NCBI RefSeq assembly: GCF_040448305.1
Contig: NZ_CP148752.1
Coordinates: 4,340,001 to 4,404,000 of the forward strand
Length of the DNA stretch: 64,000 nucleotides
Direction: 5' to 3'
Origin: Pseudomonas fluorescens
Lineage (GTDB): Bacteria > Pseudomonadota > Gammaproteobacteria > Pseudomonadales > Pseudomonadaceae
The position numbers and the translations under genes are program-made. Position 1 is the first letter of the stretch. Every line of letters starts with the position of its first letter. Shown here in pieces: positions 34,691-43,030 of the stretch. A model generated the notes under the pieces. That model was given only the letters and a program-made list of their open reading frames with translations, did no database searches and was not told where the DNA came from.

Positions 34691-35611
34691 ATGATGGATC
34701 TACGACAACTCCGCCACCTTGTCGCCCTGGCCGATTACCGCAACTTCGGCCGTGCCGCCGAGGCGATCAACCTCAGCCAGCCCGCCTTCAGTCGCAGCAT
34801 CCAGACCCTGGAGCGCGACCTCGACTGCGCGCTGGTAGAACGCAGCAGCCGCGAATTCCGCCTGACTGGCCAGGGTGAACTGGTGCTGCAACATGCCCGG
34901 CGCCTGCTCGCCGGCAGCCAGGCCCTGCACAACGAACTGACGCAATACAACGGCCTGACCGGTGGCGAGTTGCACTTCGGTTGCGGCCCGTACCCGGCCC
35001 AGGTGCTGGTGCCCGAGGCGCTGGCGGAGTTCATCCAGGCTCATCCGGCGATCCGCATCAGTTTCCACCAGGGTGACTGGGAGCAACTGGCGGTCTGGCT
35101 TCGCGAACAGCAGATCGAATTCCTCGTGGCCGACGCGCGGTACTTCACCGGCGACCCGCAATATCAGGTGCAACTGCTGCGCCCTCGACGTGGGCGGTTC
35201 TTTTGCCGTATCGGTCATCCCTTGGTGCAGCAGCAGAACCTGTCCCTGCGCGCCCTGCTCGACTACGCGGTGGTCGGCACGCGAATACCGCCGATGATCC
35301 GCAAGATCCTCGCCGACGTACAGGGCGAAGCGGACTTCAACCCGAGCGTGGAATGCGCGCAATTCGATGCGATCCGCCGCGTGGTGATGCGCTCCGACGC
35401 GGTGGGCATCGCCACCGTGGAGGCCTTGGCCGAACTGGTCGACCAGGGTCTGATCCGGCTGCTGGAATTTACCGACGTGCCCAAGGAAGACCCCGGCCTG
35501 CTGTTGCACTACGGCATCGTCAGCCGTGCCGGCCATTCCCTGACACCGGCCGCGCTGGCGATGGTCGATGCAGTGCTGACGGTTGACCGGCGCTTGCTGG
35601 CGTCGAATTAG
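34691..35611 (+). CDS. LysR-family transcriptional regulator
   Basis: A 306-residue protein from ATG 34691 (MMDLRQLRHLVALADYRNFG), with AGGAGA 3 bases before the start. The winged helix-turn-helix is AAEAINLSQPAFSRSIQTLE; the ligand-binding domain shows GGELHFGCGPYPAQVLVPEAL. It is divergent from the AraC gene, so it could control that gene as well as itself. Ligand unknown. Confidence 0.88.
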   Translation: MMDLRQLRHLVALADYRNFGRAAEAINLSQPAFSRSIQTLERDLDCALVERSSREFRLTGQGELVLQHARRLLAGSQALHNELTQYNGLTGGELHFGCGPYPAQVLVPEALAEFIQAHPAIRISFHQGDWEQLAVWLREQQIEFLVADARYFTGDPQYQVQLLRPRRGRFFCRIGHPLVQQQNLSLRALLDYAVVGTRIPPMIRKILADVQGEADFNPSVECAQFDAIRRVVMRSDAVGIATVEALAELVDQGLIRLLEFTDVPKEDPGLLLHYGIVSRAGHSLTPAALAMVDAVLTVDRRLLASN

Positions 35612-35630
35612 TCGAGCAACCAATGCCCCC

Positions 35631-35719
35631 TGTGGGAGCGAGCTTGCTCGCGATGGGGCCGTGTCAGTCGACATCGTTTTGAATGACACACCGCTATCGC
35701 GAGCAAGCTCGCTCCCACA
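35631..35719. repeat. REPIN between convergent regulators
   Basis: Inverted REPs TGTGGGAGCGAGCTTGCTCG and complement with a short spacer form one hairpin between the two LysR genes that face each other. Confidence 0.9.
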
Positions 35720-35743
35720 GGGTTTGGCGTTGCTGTCTCCACA

Positions 35744-36658
35744 TCACGCACGCCGCGCCAGCCCCTGCAACGCCCGGGGCTCACCGAGGGCGCGCAGCAG
35801 GCAGTGCATCGCCTCCTCGCGGCTGCGCTCGAAGCGATAGCGCGACTCGATGTACAGCGCCAATTTCAGCTCCACGGGTTCGTCCAGGGGCAGCGGCACG
35901 TGTTGCAAGCCCAGCACACTGGCGACCCGACTTGGCAGGCTGATGCCGAACGGCTGGCGGTCGGCGATGAGCTTTGCGGCCAGGGTGCTTTGGGTGCTCA
36001 TCGCCACATTCCGGCGCAGGCCTTTCAAGCCAAGCTGCAAGTCCACCGGGCTGAGCCCGTCGCGGCGGCTGGATACCTGAATCTGCGGCTGCTCCAGGTA
36101 TTCCTGCAGGGTGCGCGGCGGTTCCTTGAGCGCAGCGCCATAGGCGAACACATAATGGTCGGCGGGCAGTGCCTGTTTGTGCAGGCCGGCAAGCCCGGCC
36201 AGAGGCTGGTCGAGGTCAATCAGGATATCCAGCTTGCCGCTGGCCAGGTCCTGCAAGGCGTCGCGGCGCCGGGGCTGGAAGTACCGCACCTGCCAATCGG
36301 CGTGGGGCGATTCGAGCAAGGCATCGAGCAGCACCGGTTGCAGGCAATCCAGGCAACTGATGCGCAGCAGCGGATTGTTCTGCCGCGCGGCCGGAATCAT
36401 GCGCAAGCCATCGCGCAACGACTCGAGCGCGGCGCGCACGTAGTCGGCCAGACGATGGGCGACCAGTGTCGGCGTCACCCCCAGGCGACTCTTGATGAAC
36501 AGCGGGTCGCCGCACAGTTCGCGCAGGCGACGCAACGCATTGCTCATGGCCGGTTGCGACAGGCACATCACCTCGGCCGCACGGGTGACGCTGCGCTGCT
36601 GGTAAATCGCATCGAAGGCGAGCAACAGGTTCAAATCGAGCTGGCGTAAATCAAGCAT
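35744..36658 (-). CDS. LysR-family transcriptional regulator (NodD-like branch)
   Basis: A 304-residue protein starting MLDLRQLDLNLLLAFDAIYQ with a conserved helix-turn-helix (VTRAAEVMCLSQPAMSNALR). FIKSRLGVTPTLVAH and the LQDLASGKLDILIDLDQPLA region are typical of the NodD/PcpR-like branch that senses aromatic or plant compounds. The start codon is 71 bp from that of the divergent AraC-type gene, so their promoters overlap. Confidence 0.88.
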   Translation of the reverse strand: MLDLRQLDLNLLLAFDAIYQQRSVTRAAEVMCLSQPAMSNALRRLRELCGDPLFIKSRLGVTPTLVAHRLADYVRAALESLRDGLRMIPAARQNNPLLRISCLDCLQPVLLDALLESPHADWQVRYFQPRRRDALQDLASGKLDILIDLDQPLAGLAGLHKQALPADHYVFAYGAALKEPPRTLQEYLEQPQIQVSSRRDGLSPVDLQLGLKGLRRNVAMSTQSTLAAKLIADRQPFGISLPSRVASVLGLQHVPLPLDEPVELKLALYIESRYRFERSREEAMHCLLRALGEPRALQGLARRA

Positions 36659-36729
36659 GGTCTTGCTCCGGCAAATCGCTTAACGTCGGGCAGCCTAACC
36701 AGTGTTCCGGAACAAGCTGTGAGCCCTAC

Positions 36730-37770
36730 ATGACAAAAAGCGATCAGCCACTGCACGACCGATCGATACCCAATGCGTTCTACGCGCCGACCCTGTTGCC
36801 GGCCATCGAAGAGTTGCTGGCCCGCGGTGTGGACCGTGAACGCATCGAAGGCCTGTTTCGTCGCAGCCTGTTCGAGTTGCGCACGCCGTTCATGCGTATT
36901 CCGCTGTTCATGTCGCGGCGCTTCTGGGCGTTTGCCCTGGAGCAGACCGGCGACCCGTTGATCGGCCTGGCGGCTGGCCGGCGTTTCGTTTCCACCGCCA
37001 CCAACGGCCTGACGTACCTGTTCGACGTGGCCGCCTCACTGGACAGCGCCTGCCAGTATTTCGTGCGCTTCTTTCCGTTTTTCAACGGGCACTTCCAGGC
37101 GCAGATCGTGCGCGGCGACGACAGCGTCGAATTGCGTCTGCTCGACCGCGGCAGCGTGAAAACCAACGCGGCTACCACCGATTACATCCTCATCAGCCTG
37201 TGCAGCATGTTGCGGCGCAAATTCCTCGCCAGCGGCCTGGAGCGTGATCCGGTTCTGAGCGTCGGGCTGGCCGGTGCCTGCACGGCCAACCCGCAGGAAC
37301 ATCAACAAGCCTTTCGCGCAGCGGTGCAATGGGGGCAGGCGCAGCACTCGATCCGCCTCGATCCACAGCTGTTCGTCATCCCGTTGACGCCGGGCAATCA
37401 TGAACTGGAACACACGCTGGTCGAGCTGCTGGAGCAGACCCGACGCAACAGCGAACCGACCTTGCTGGAGCAAGTCTGCGATCATTTGATCGGCGACCTC
37501 GCCGAGGCCAACTGGCAGCAATTCTGCACCACCCAGCATTTGCTCGAGCGCACCGCCGCCCGACGCTTGAAGGCGTTGGGCTGGAGTTTTTCAGAATTGC
37601 TCGACGAATACCGCCGCTACCAGGCCGAAGACTTTTTGCAGGGGACAGACCTGGAGCTGGTGGAGATTTCCGACCGCCTGGGCTACAGCGATGTGCAAAG
37701 TTTCAACCGTGCATGCCTGCGGTGGCTGGGGTGCGCGCCGGGCTCCTGGCGAACCCGGCAAGGTCGATAA
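36730..37770 (+). CDS. AraC-family transcriptional regulator
   Basis: A 346-residue protein. The N-terminal part (LLPAIEELLARGVDRERIEG, RFVSTATNGLTYLFDVAASL) is an arabinose-binding-type domain. The C-terminal helix-turn-helix reads TTQHLLERTAARRLKALGWS and LVEISDRLGYSDVQSFNRAC. Divergent from the LysR gene; the partner and the effector are unknown. It ends 398 bp before the exopolysaccharide locus and could in principle read into it. Confidence 0.85.
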   Translation: MTKSDQPLHDRSIPNAFYAPTLLPAIEELLARGVDRERIEGLFRRSLFELRTPFMRIPLFMSRRFWAFALEQTGDPLIGLAAGRRFVSTATNGLTYLFDVAASLDSACQYFVRFFPFFNGHFQAQIVRGDDSVELRLLDRGSVKTNAATTDYILISLCSMLRRKFLASGLERDPVLSVGLAGACTANPQEHQQAFRAAVQWGQAQHSIRLDPQLFVIPLTPGNHELEHTLVELLEQTRRNSEPTLLEQVCDHLIGDLAEANWQQFCTTQHLLERTAARRLKALGWSFSELLDEYRRYQAEDFLQGTDLELVEISDRLGYSDVQSFNRACLRWLGCAPGSWRTRQGR

Positions 37771-38168
37771 AAAACCACGCAATTTGCTATGACTCGACAG
37801 GCACTTGACCCATAGATTGTTGGACATTTTTTAACACCGGCATTGCACCATCCGCGCGTAAAAACCGTCGGACACTGTTAAAAAACGTCATTAATTCGGT
37901 GACTCAAACCTGACACACTCACGCAGCTACAACCCTTGTACTTCAAGGCTTACGACCGCTTGTCGTTTTTTTTGAAAATCTCGGAAAACGCTCAAACCCG
38001 GGGAGAAACCCAATGGTGGTGCGACTTTGATGGCAATGGCCCCAACTTTGGGGGGTGTCTTGCCAATTTAACACGCCGGTTTGCTGACACGGTTTGCCGA
38101 GGCTGGTCTATACCCCTTTTGACAGTCTTGTTTTGCAACTCCCCCACTGTCTTACGAGGCACGCTAAT
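37771..38168 (+). promoter_or_regulatory. leader region of the exopolysaccharide locus
   Basis: This 398-bp AT-rich stretch has no credible gene. It holds a spaced inverted repeat, GACATTTTTTAACA (37823-37836) and TGTTAAAAAACGTC (37876-37889), matching at 13 of 14 positions, which looks like an operator. GTCATTAATTCGGTGAC just after it vaguely recalls FleQ sites. A CCCCAACTTTGGGG hairpin lies near 38041-38054. No ops/JUMPstart or c-di-GMP riboswitch core was recognised. ACGAGG before the ugd ATG is the ribosome-binding site. Confidence 0.55.
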
Positions 38169-39521
38169 ATGGACGTGAGCGTATTTGGTACGGGCTATGT
38201 TGGCCTGATTCAAGCAGCGGCACTGGCCGATGTCGGACATCGTGTCCTGTGTGTCGACATCGATCCGAACAAGATCCGGCAACTGCAACAGGCCGTGCCA
38301 CCGATCAGTGAGCCGGGGCTTTCCGGCACCCTTGAAGAAAACATCAAGGCCGGTCGCCTGCTCTTCACCACCCAGGCCAGCGATGCGGTAGAGCACGCCG
38401 AGCTGATCTTCATCGCCGTCGGTACGCCCGCCGATGAAGACGGTTCGGCCGACCTCAGCCATGTGCTGAACGTGGCCCGGCAGATTGCCGGTTTCATGGA
38501 GGCCGACCGCACCCTGATCATCAAGTCCACGGTGCCGGTCGGCACGGCGGACCAGGTCAGTGCCACCGCCATTGAAGAGTTGCAGCGCCGCGGCAAAGGT
38601 TCGTTGAAGGTACGGGTGGTGTCCAACCCGGAGTTTCTCAAGGAAGGCAGTGCCCTGGCCGATTGCATGCGCCCGGACCGGATCATCGTCGGCACCGGTG
38701 ACGATGAAGCCCGCAGCCAGATCAGCGAGCTCTACGCACCGTTCTGCCGCAATCACGACAAATTGATGTTCATGGACAACCGCAGCGCCGAGCTGACCAA
38801 GTACGCGGCGAACGCGATGCTGGCCACGCGCATCAGTTTCATGAACGAACTGGCCAACCTCACCGAGTTGCTGGGAGCAGATATCGAAGCCGTGCGCAAA
38901 GGCATCGGTTCGGACCCGCGCATCGGTTACCACTTCATCTACCCCGGTTGCGGCTTCGGCGGTTCCTGCTTCCCCAAGGACCTGCGCGCTCTGCTGCACA
39001 CCGCCGAACACGCCGGAATGCCCCTGAAGTTGCTGCGCAGCGTGACCGATGTCAACGATCACCAGCGGCATATCCTGTTCAGCAAACTCAAGGCGCAATT
39101 TCCTGGGGGACTGGCCGGCCAGTCCATCGCCGTGTGGGGCCTGGCGTTCAAACCCAACACCGATGACATGCGCGAAGCCCCGAGCCGTTACCTGATGGAG
39201 GCACTCTGGGCCGAAGGTGCGAGCGTGCACGCCTACGACCCGGAAGCCATGTCCGAATGCCGGCGCATTTACGGCTACCGCGACGACCTGCATCTGTGCG
39301 CCACCCGCGATGACACACTCGAAGACGCCGATGCCCTGGTGATCTGCACCGAGTGGAAGAACTTCCGCGTGGTCGACTTCGACAGTCTGGCGAACAAACT
39401 GCGAAAACGGGTGATCGTGGACGGGCGCAACCTGTACAGCCCGGAACAGGTGGCGGCCGCCGGCCTGCACTACAGCAGCATTGGCTTGCGCCGCATCGTG
39501 CCCGAGGTCGTACGCCCATGA
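38169..39521 (+). CDS. ugd: UDP-glucose 6-dehydrogenase
   Basis: A 450-residue protein from ATG 38169. The NAD Rossmann motif VFGTGYVGLIQAAALADVGH starts the chain. Catalytic features are SNPEFLKEGSALADC, YAANAMLATRISFMNE and the nucleophile in GCGFGGSCFPKDLRAL. It oxidises UDP-glucose to UDP-glucuronate in the cytoplasm, giving the acidic precursor for the polymer. First gene of the 16-gene locus; the next gene overlaps by ATGA. Confidence 0.95.
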   Translation: MDVSVFGTGYVGLIQAAALADVGHRVLCVDIDPNKIRQLQQAVPPISEPGLSGTLEENIKAGRLLFTTQASDAVEHAELIFIAVGTPADEDGSADLSHVLNVARQIAGFMEADRTLIIKSTVPVGTADQVSATAIEELQRRGKGSLKVRVVSNPEFLKEGSALADCMRPDRIIVGTGDDEARSQISELYAPFCRNHDKLMFMDNRSAELTKYAANAMLATRISFMNELANLTELLGADIEAVRKGIGSDPRIGYHFIYPGCGFGGSCFPKDLRALLHTAEHAGMPLKLLRSVTDVNDHQRHILFSKLKAQFPGGLAGQSIAVWGLAFKPNTDDMREAPSRYLMEALWAEGASVHAYDPEAMSECRRIYGYRDDLHLCATRDDTLEDADALVICTEWKNFRVVDFDSLANKLRKRVIVDGRNLYSPEQVAAAGLHYSSIGLRRIVPEVVRP

Positions 39522-40522
39522 AGATTCTCGTCACCGGAGCGGCCGGTTTTATTGGTGCCCATTGCGTGCTGCGACTGTTGCGCGATGGACACCAGGTATT
39601 GGGCCTCGACAACTTCAACAGCTACTACGACCCGCAACTCAAGCACGATCGCGTGCGTTGGGTGCAGGAGCAGGCACGCCCTTTCCCGCTCTCAACGGTT
39701 GACCTGGCCGATACACCGGCCATCGAGGCACTGTTTGCCAGGGAACAACCGGAGGTCGTGATCCACCTCGCGGCCCAGGCCGGGGTGCGTTACTCCCTGG
39801 AAAATCCCCGAGCCTACCTGGACAGCAACTTGAGCGGCTTCCTGAACATCCTCGAAAGCTGCCGCAACCACCCGGTCAAGCATTTGATCTACGCCTCGTC
39901 CAGTTCGGTGTATGGCGCCAACCAGCACACTCCGTACTCGGTGCAGGATGGTGTCGATCATCCGCTGTCGCTGTACGCCGCGACCAAGAAATCCAACGAA
40001 CTGATGGCCCACAGCTACAGCCACCTGTTCGGTATTCCCTGCACCGGGCTGCGCTTCTTCACGGTGTACGGCCCCTGGGGACGGCCTGACATGTCGCCGA
40101 TCCAGTTCGCCCGGGCCATCGCCGAAGAACGACCACTGAAGCTGTTCAACTACGGCGAGCACCAGCGGGACTTCACCTACATCGACGACATTATCGAGAG
40201 CATCACGCGTCTGATCGACCGCCCACCGCAAGCCAATGAGCAATGGGACCGCGAACAACCGGACCCGGCCACGAGCATGGCGCCCTGGCGGATTTTCAAC
40301 ATCGGCGGCCAGCACCCGGTAGAGCTCAAGGATTATCTGGCGTTGCTGGAAAAACACATGGGGCAAAAAGCCCGGGTCGAACTGCTGCCCCTGCAACCCG
40401 GCGATGTCCTCAACACCTGCGCCGATGCCAGCGAGCTGGCCCGCGCTACCGATTTCCAACCGCGTATCGAGCTGGACGAGGGACTGGGGCGCTTCGTTGC
40501 CTGGTTCCGCACTTACTACTGA
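39518..40522 (+). CDS. UDP-glucuronate 4-epimerase (SDR family)
   Basis: A 334-residue protein from ATG 39518, overlapping ugd by four bases. It is an extended SDR: TGAAGFIGAHCVLRLLRDGH, SSSSVYGANQHTPYS and the catalytic YAATKKSNE (Y-x3-K), with RFFTVYGPWGRPDM. The pattern is that of bacterial UDP-glucuronate epimerases that make UDP-galacturonate. Following ugd, it implies galacturonic acid in the polymer. A related epimerase of another UDP-sugar is possible. Confidence 0.88.
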   Translation: MKILVTGAAGFIGAHCVLRLLRDGHQVLGLDNFNSYYDPQLKHDRVRWVQEQARPFPLSTVDLADTPAIEALFAREQPEVVIHLAAQAGVRYSLENPRAYLDSNLSGFLNILESCRNHPVKHLIYASSSSVYGANQHTPYSVQDGVDHPLSLYAATKKSNELMAHSYSHLFGIPCTGLRFFTVYGPWGRPDMSPIQFARAIAEERPLKLFNYGEHQRDFTYIDDIIESITRLIDRPPQANEQWDREQPDPATSMAPWRIFNIGGQHPVELKDYLALLEKHMGQKARVELLPLQPGDVLNTCADASELARATDFQPRIELDEGLGRFVAWFRTYY

Positions 40523-40566
40523 CTGCGTCGCCCATGCCGCACACGGCTGAACTCTGCGGAGAATTT

Positions 40567-41313
40567 ATGTCTGAACACGAAAAAAGCGTGCCACTTAGCA
40601 GTATGCGCAGGGACAAGCGCCTGGACCCCGAGCAACGCAAGCGCATGGATGCCGCGATCCATATGCAGGGTTGTGGCTGGATAACCGGTCGCGAAGGTGG
40701 CCGGCCGTGGACCCTGTCGCGCACCAACCGCGTCTTGGCCTGCTTCGGCGCGCTGCTGATCCTGGTGCTGATTTCGCCGGTGCTGCTGGGGCTGGCGCTG
40801 GCCATCAAACTCACCAGCCCGGGGCCGGTGATGTTCGTGCAGAAGCGCACCGGTTACCGCGGCCGCCTGTTCGGCATGTACAAATTCCGCACCATGGTCG
40901 TCAACGCCGAGGAGCTCAAGGAGTCCTTGCGGCACCTGAACAAGCACGGCGCCGACGCCATCGATTTCAAGATCGACAAGGACCCGCGCATCACCGGTAT
41001 CGGCGGCTTCCTGCGGCGCACCAGTCTCGACGAGCTGCCGAACCTGTTCAACGTGGTGACCGGCGACATGCGCCTGGTAGGCCCCAGGCCGACTTCGTTC
41101 AACGCCTACCGCTACAAGGACAAACACCTCGTGCGCCTTAGCATCTACCCCGGCATGACCGGCCTGTGGCAAATCTCCGGGCGCAGCAATATCGATTTCG
41201 ACCAGCGCGTTGAGCTGGATCTGGCCTACATCGCCCAGCAGAGCCTGCTGCTTGATTTGAAGATTCTGCTGAAAACCCCTTTCAAGGTGTTCAGCGGCCA
41301 CGGAGCAAGTTAA
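40567..41313 (+). CDS. priming undecaprenyl-phosphate sugar-1-phosphate transferase
   Basis: A 248-residue PglC/WbaP-type bacterial sugar transferase from ATG 40567. It has one membrane segment (LACFGALLILVLISPVLLGL), then SPGPVMFVQKRTGYRGRLF, MYKFRTMVVNAEELK, the catalytic region LRRTSLDELPNLFNVVTGDM, GPRP and PGMTGLWQISGRSN. It starts the repeat unit by transferring a sugar phosphate to undecaprenyl phosphate at the inner membrane. The long N-terminal periplasmic half found in WbaP/WcaJ is absent. Probable substrate UDP-glucose or UDP-galactose. Confidence 0.9.
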   Translation: MSEHEKSVPLSSMRRDKRLDPEQRKRMDAAIHMQGCGWITGREGGRPWTLSRTNRVLACFGALLILVLISPVLLGLALAIKLTSPGPVMFVQKRTGYRGRLFGMYKFRTMVVNAEELKESLRHLNKHGADAIDFKIDKDPRITGIGGFLRRTSLDELPNLFNVVTGDMRLVGPRPTSFNAYRYKDKHLVRLSIYPGMTGLWQISGRSNIDFDQRVELDLAYIAQQSLLLDLKILLKTPFKVFSGHGAS

Positions 41314-41961
41314 ATGGACGGTTCAACGGCTAAAAGCCTCAGCATTGCCAGCCCGAGCGAGTCCAACCTGACATCGACCGTACTCGACCAGAACCTGCGG
41401 ATCCTTTTACTGACCGCCGCCAACCCCGGTGCGGGCACCACCACCAGCGCCCTGGCGCTGGCCAGTCAACTGGCGAAGATGAGCAGCGGCCTGGTACTGC
41501 TGGTGGATGCCAGCCAGTCGGCGACCAACCTCACGCAACAGTTGGGGCTGAGCAAGGAACGGGGGTTTCGCGACTTGTTGTTCAACACCCAGAGCCCGCC
41601 TTTGTTGCAGGACTGTGTGGTGGACGTCTCCAGCCTGCCCTTTCACGTTCTGCCATTCGGCCGCTACTTCCGTGGCAACGAACACCTGACACCCGAACTC
41701 CTGAGCCCGCTGCTCGATCAACTCGGCATCCGCTACCGCTTCGTGGTGATCGATGGCGACGCGGTGTATTCGGCCTCCGACACCCTGGTCATCAGCACCC
41801 AGGTGGACGGCGTGGTCCTGGTCGTGCCCGCGGAAGACACCCGCTGGGAAGTGGCCCAGGCCGCGGTCCAGCGCCTGAGCCAGGCGGGAGCGAAGCTGGT
41901 CGGCAGCGTGTTCAACCGACGCAAGTACTACATGCCCGAATGGCTGTACAAAAACCTGTGA
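41314..41961 (+). CDS. BY-kinase/CpsD-like P-loop protein with degenerate Walker A
   Basis: A 215-residue cytoplasmic protein, start codon directly after the preceding stop. It has the CpsD/Wzc-kinase fold: LRILLLTAANPGAGTTTSAL, Walker A-prime VLLVDASQS (D65) and Walker B FVVIDGD (D147). In place of PGEGK(S/T) it has P38-G-A-G-T42-T-T, so the conserved Walker A lysine is missing. The C-terminus has Y-Y and one further Tyr (KYYMPEWLYKNL) instead of a tyrosine-rich cluster. It lies next to the Wza and GumC-like genes, as BY-kinases do. It may be a non-catalytic partner of the co-polymerase. Confidence 0.8.
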   Translation: MDGSTAKSLSIASPSESNLTSTVLDQNLRILLLTAANPGAGTTTSALALASQLAKMSSGLVLLVDASQSATNLTQQLGLSKERGFRDLLFNTQSPPLLQDCVVDVSSLPFHVLPFGRYFRGNEHLTPELLSPLLDQLGIRYRFVVIDGDAVYSASDTLVISTQVDGVVLVVPAEDTRWEVAQAAVQRLSQAGAKLVGSVFNRRKYYMPEWLYKNL

Positions 41962-41983
41962 GCAGTCAGACAAGGATGACGCC

Positions 41984-43015
41984 ATGAACGCCAAGATGCT
42001 TGTCTTGCTGTTGCTGCCCCTTGCAGGTTGCTCCAGCACTTCCTCCGACGAATCACAAAGCATGCCGGTGCAAATCCTCACGGCCCCACCGGCCAACGCC
42101 CAGGCCACTGACGTGCCCAAGGTCGAGCAGACCCTGCGCCCACAGGATGTGCTGGACGTGATCTTCCACATCAGCACCAGTGGCTCGGCCGCCTATCGCG
42201 TGCAGTCCGGGGACACGATCGCGCTGAACTTCACCGCCGCCAGCCAGTTCAACGGCAACCAGTTGGTGTTGCCCGATGGCACCATCGAACTGCCGGGGGC
42301 CCACACCACGGTGAAAATCGAGGGCCTGACCCGCGATGAAGCACGGGACGCGATTCAGCGCGCCTACGATCGCAAACAGCTGTTCCAGCCCAACCGCAAT
42401 CAGCTGTCAGTGATGGTGGTGAGCCCGCTGGCCAATGAATGGAACCTCAAGTCCGTGCTCAACCACCCCGCCACCGGCATGAGCCGGGAAATCACCGTGG
42501 GCACCGACGGCTACGCCAGCTTCCCGGAAATCGGTGCCGTAGCGCTGCAAGGCATGACCCTCAACCAACTGGAGGCCTACCTGAATAAACGCTATGCCAC
42601 CCTGCCGGGGCGAATGACCGTGGACGTGCTGCTCAAGTCCACCGCCGGCAACGAAATCTATGTACTGGGTGAAGTCGGCCAGCCGGGCGCCTATCCGATC
42701 CGCCGCCCGGTGTCGGTGCTCGAAGCCCTGACCATGGCCCGTGGTTCCAACATCAAGGCACGCCTGGACTCGGTGATGATCATGCGGCGCAACGGCAACC
42801 AAGTGGTCGCGCATCGTTACGACGTGGAAAAAGCCTTGTCCGGCGACGCCTCCCAGATCGCCTACCTGCAAGCGGACGACATGCTGTACGTGCCCAAGAC
42901 CAAACTGGCCAGCGCCGGTGAGCTCGCGCGGCAACTGGCGGACGTCGTGTTGTTCCAGGGCATGGGCCTCAGCTTCAGCTACCGCGTCGACAACAAAGAC
43001 GACAGCAGCAACTAA
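41984..43015 (+). CDS. Wza-type polysaccharide export lipoprotein
   Basis: A 343-residue protein with lipoprotein signal (MNAKMLVLLLLPLAGCSSTS, C16). The polysaccharide-export domain (YRVQSGDTIALNFTAASQFN) is followed by SLBB-type repeats (ITVGTDGYASFPEIGAVALQ, NEIYVLGEVGQPGAYPIRRP). Wza proteins form the octameric outer-membrane channel for polymer export. It is followed closely by the co-polymerase gene. Confidence 0.92.
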   Translation: MNAKMLVLLLLPLAGCSSTSSDESQSMPVQILTAPPANAQATDVPKVEQTLRPQDVLDVIFHISTSGSAAYRVQSGDTIALNFTAASQFNGNQLVLPDGTIELPGAHTTVKIEGLTRDEARDAIQRAYDRKQLFQPNRNQLSVMVVSPLANEWNLKSVLNHPATGMSREITVGTDGYASFPEIGAVALQGMTLNQLEAYLNKRYATLPGRMTVDVLLKSTAGNEIYVLGEVGQPGAYPIRRPVSVLEALTMARGSNIKARLDSVMIMRRNGNQVVAHRYDVEKALSGDASQIAYLQADDMLYVPKTKLASAGELARQLADVVLFQGMGLSFSYRVDNKDDSSN

Positions 43016-43030
43016 CTCTCAGGTACCCAC

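Noticed and set aside
38120..38125. TTGACA as a -35 box close to ugd
   Set aside because: No acceptable -10 element occurs 16-18 bases downstream; it is probably chance.
37936..38178. 80-codon frame in the exopolysaccharide leader
   Set aside because: It starts at a non-ATG codon without a ribosome-binding site and runs into the ugd start in another frame; no family resemblance.
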